Both the position numbers and the translations under genes were made by a program. This document shows, one piece after another, positions 21,850-23,343 of a stretch of DNA of 23,343 bases; the stretch's first letter is position 1; each line of letters opens with the position of its first letter. Location of the stretch: positions 1-23,343 of the IMG/VR virus record IMGVR_UViG_3300022933_000292, one strand, 5' to 3'. This stretch comes from a virus. The notes below the pieces were generated by a model. That model was given only the letters and a program-made list of their open reading frames with translations, searched no databases and was not told the DNA's origin.

Positions 21850-21944
21850 ATGATATAAATAAGGGGTCACAAATTAATGTTTCCCTTAAGATATAGGTAC
21901 TTAAGATAGCTTTGATTTAATTTGTGACCCCTTATTTATATCAT
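21850..21944. promoter_or_regulatory. 28-bp perfect inverted repeat, probable bidirectional promoter
   Basis: Bases 21850-21877 are the exact reverse complement of 21917-21944, with a 39-base spacer. Each arm reads outward as TTTGTGACCCCTTATTTATA. The right arm ends 53 bases before the ATG at 21998 and the left arm 50 bases before the ATG at 21799, so the layout is nearly symmetric. The element at 9189 differs from it at two positions. The 198-base gap holds nothing else that I recognise. The two arms could also form a long hairpin if transcribed. Confidence 0.7.
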
Positions 21945-21997
21945 ATTGTCGAGGTTGACAATGACCTCACCCCCTAACTCCCCAAACGGAGAACCAC

Positions 21998-22927
21998 ATG
22001 GTCAGCACACTATCTGCTTTTTTCATCACAATCATCGCTTCAGCCATCCACAGTGCGTGGGAAATGGCTGTCGCTTCGCTCTCTAAGGCTGAGGTTAAGT
22101 CAGCCTGTAAAAACAAGGTCTTCGGATCTTGTGCGTTGAGCAAGGTGATGAATGATAAAGAGTCTTTTATTAGCACCAATACCATCTGTAATAACATCGC
22201 CAACATCATGGGATCTGGTGTTGTCGGTACTAACGCAGGTCTGTGGCTTGGGTCTGAGTATGTTGGGTTGGTGATGGGTATCCTCACCTTCACGATAATC
22301 ATCTGCTCAGAGATCATCCCTAAAGCGTATGGTACGAATAACCCTCTCTTTGTGGGTCGTGTCTTCGCTCCTATGATGGTTTTACTGTCATGGGTACTCA
22401 CACCTATCAACTGGGTCATAGGAAAGCTCACAGCTCGTTTTAAGAGCGATGAGCCTTCTGCTATCATAGAGAAGATCTACGAGGGTACTTATAACCTTTC
22501 ACTCACGACTGTTGAGCAGGTTGGTACTCCACGAGTCAACATGACCACTGTCCGAGCAGATGAGCGACTAGAGGACATCAAGCCCTCTCTCTTTGAGAGT
22601 CAGCACTCACGACTTGTCGTACTTGGTAAGAACCGAGATGATGTAAAGGGTATCATGCTTCTCAAAGACGCTTTCCAAGCTCTTGCTAAGGACGAGAACC
22701 CTACTGTCGAAGAGCTTACTCGTACCGTCCTCAAGGTTGAGTCCTCAACCACCTGTGAGGAAATGTTCAAACAATTCACTACAAGCAAGACTCACCTCGC
22801 TGTCATGGTAGGCGACTTTGGTGGGACAGATGGTGTCGTGAGTCTTGAGGACATCATGGAACTGATGACCCAAACCGAGATCACCGATGAAACAGACGAG
22901 CAAGTCTGTATGCGTGAGGTAGGGTAA
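21998..22927 (+). CDS. CNNM/CorB-type membrane protein (DUF21 plus CBS pair)
   Basis: 309 residues from ATG 21998, ribosome site ACGGAG. Three or four hydrophobic helices occupy residues ~1-150: the first is FFITIIASAIHSAWEMAVAS, where SAxEMA(x)xS resembles the DUF21 signature; NNIANIMGS and TIIICSEIIPKAYG (cf. 'F-G-E-i-x-P-K') are characteristic DUF21 segments. The C-terminal half has two CBS-like units, HSRLVVLGKNRDDVKGIMLL and HLAVMVGDFGGTDGVVSLED. The family (CorB/CorC, MpfA, CNNM) is linked to Mg/Co efflux and to divalent cation resistance. The protein lacks the CorC_HlyC transport-associated domain that often ends the family, so its length is short. A phage copy is unusual; it shares the bidirectional promoter with the WGR-sirtuin pair. 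Confidence 0.82.
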   Translation: MVSTLSAFFITIIASAIHSAWEMAVASLSKAEVKSACKNKVFGSCALSKVMNDKESFISTNTICNNIANIMGSGVVGTNAGLWLGSEYVGLVMGILTFTIIICSEIIPKAYGTNNPLFVGRVFAPMMVLLSWVLTPINWVIGKLTARFKSDEPSAIIEKIYEGTYNLSLTTVEQVGTPRVNMTTVRADERLEDIKPSLFESQHSRLVVLGKNRDDVKGIMLLKDAFQALAKDENPTVEELTRTVLKVESSTTCEEMFKQFTTSKTHLAVMVGDFGGTDGVVSLEDIMELMTQTEITDETDEQVCMREVG

Positions 22928-22934
22928 TCATATA

Positions 22935-23024
22935 ATGAGAAACATGAAAGCCATAATCACCACACTTATGTGGTTAGCCATAACCACACCTTTGACCCTT
23001 ATTATTTACCACCTATTCTTTTGA
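22935..23024 (+). CDS. 29-residue single-span membrane peptide
   Basis: ATG 22935, eight bases after the CNNM stop, encodes MRNMKAIITTLMWLAITTPL and ends in TLIIYHLFF. A basic N-terminus followed by one hydrophobic span suggests a small inner-membrane peptide. A clear ribosome site is lacking (AGGTAGGG is 12 bases away), so translation may depend on the CNNM gene. It could be a partner of that transporter or noncoding chance. Confidence 0.4.
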   Translation: MRNMKAIITTLMWLAITTPLTLIIYHLFF

Positions 23025-23035
23025 AAGGGGAAACG

Positions 23036-23343
23036 ATGAACAAGCAACAAATCGCAGAGAGTCTATGTCGTATCAAGGCTCTCAAGGATGCCCTTGATCA
23101 GCAAGTTAAAATCCTTAGACAACACATCCCAGTAGGGGAAAAGATCGAGACACCTCTTGGTGATGTTCACCATGTGGATTCATCTCGCACATCATATGAT
23201 GAAGCAGGTCTACTATCCGAGCTTAACCGACAGGGCATCGACCCCACAACTATCGGTGAGGTTGTGGTCAAGGTAGACCGTAAAAAGTTCGCCAAAGCTA
23301 TCACCAAAGGAGCAATCCCCTCAAACCTTATTGAGGACTACTC
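23036..23343 (+). CDS. Partial gene of unknown function, runs off the 3' end
   Basis: ATG 23036 behind GAAAGGGGAAA opens a frame with no stop up to base 23343 (102 codons seen). The start is a helix (MNKQQIAESLCRIKALKDAL) followed by QQVKILRQHIPVGEKIETPL and a Lys/Arg-rich part, VVVKVDRKKFAKAIT. Its first 30 residues have the heptad look of a coiled coil. The last part resembles small phage proteins with GEKIxTPxG, but I cannot name a family. Confidence 0.7.
   Translation, partial: MNKQQIAESLCRIKALKDALDQQVKILRQHIPVGEKIETPLGDVHHVDSSRTSYDEAGLLSELNRQGIDPTTIGEVVVKVDRKKFAKAITKGAIPSNLIEDY

Noticed and set aside
21602-21870. Plus-strand frame opposite the WGR gene
   Set aside because: The minus frame encodes a recognisable WGR domain with a good ribosome site; the plus frame is its shadow.

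Overview
This window is part of the genome of a large tailed double-stranded DNA phage of a Gram-negative bacterium. The phage assignment rests on a head-assembly block in the classical order: maturation protease, acidic scaffold-like protein, small decoration-like protein, HK97-fold-like major capsid protein. It is followed by a phage-type replication and transcription block (DnaX-like clamp loader, NusG-like factor, sigma-region-4-like protein). The Gram-negative host is inferred from a secreted beta-barrel-like protein ending in a C-terminal aromatic residue and from a lipoprotein with a lipobox. The Ala-Gly-Ser/Thr-Glu repeats of that lipoprotein recall secreted lipoproteins of Bradymonadota/Myxococcota, which is only a weak hint about the host. 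No integrase, rRNA, tRNA or CRISPR array was recognised.

Layout. 1-4206 (+): head genes, ending in a strong UUCG-loop terminator at 4266-4297. 4390-7404 (+): an accessory stretch with a membrane protein overlapping a LAGLIDADG endonuclease, an outer-membrane-type protein between 55-bp direct repeats, a frameshifted gene and a lipoprotein, closed by a near-copy of the capsid terminator. 7473-10129: more small genes, and on the minus strand a truncated Rad50/SbcC-like ATPase that ends at its zinc-hook motif. 10256-12812 (+): clamp loader, NusG-like factor, sigma-like factor and a small coupled gene. 12865-19443 (+): one 2192-codon gene for an SNF2-like SF2 helicase with large unassigned flanks. 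19448-20772 (+): two unknown small genes and a deoxynucleoside kinase. 20769-21799 (-): a WGR-domain protein and a sirtuin, translationally overlapping. 21998-23343 (+): a CNNM/CorB-type membrane protein with CBS domains, a tiny membrane peptide and a partial gene running off the end.

Regulation. The 12-base element TAGTTTNTTTAT occurs eight times on the + strand, each time in an intergenic gap 24-120 bases upstream of a gene, and is probably the main phage promoter of this region. A second element, TTTGTGACCCCTTA followed by an A/T-rich TATA end, occurs once at 9189 and twice as the arms of a perfect 28-bp inverted repeat between the WGR-sirtuin pair and the CNNM gene, where it would act as a symmetric bidirectional promoter. 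Three genes (6308, 7473, 9755) share promoter, leader and the first ~22 codons but then diverge completely. This looks like an N-terminal targeting tag placed on different cargo. One copy is broken, or recoded, at a run of eight A.

The observations most worth pursuing are the shared-tag gene family, the sirtuin-WGR pair with its inverted-repeat promoter, the clamp-loader/NusG/sigma cluster, the half-Rad50 protein and the EF-hand-bearing scaffold candidate.
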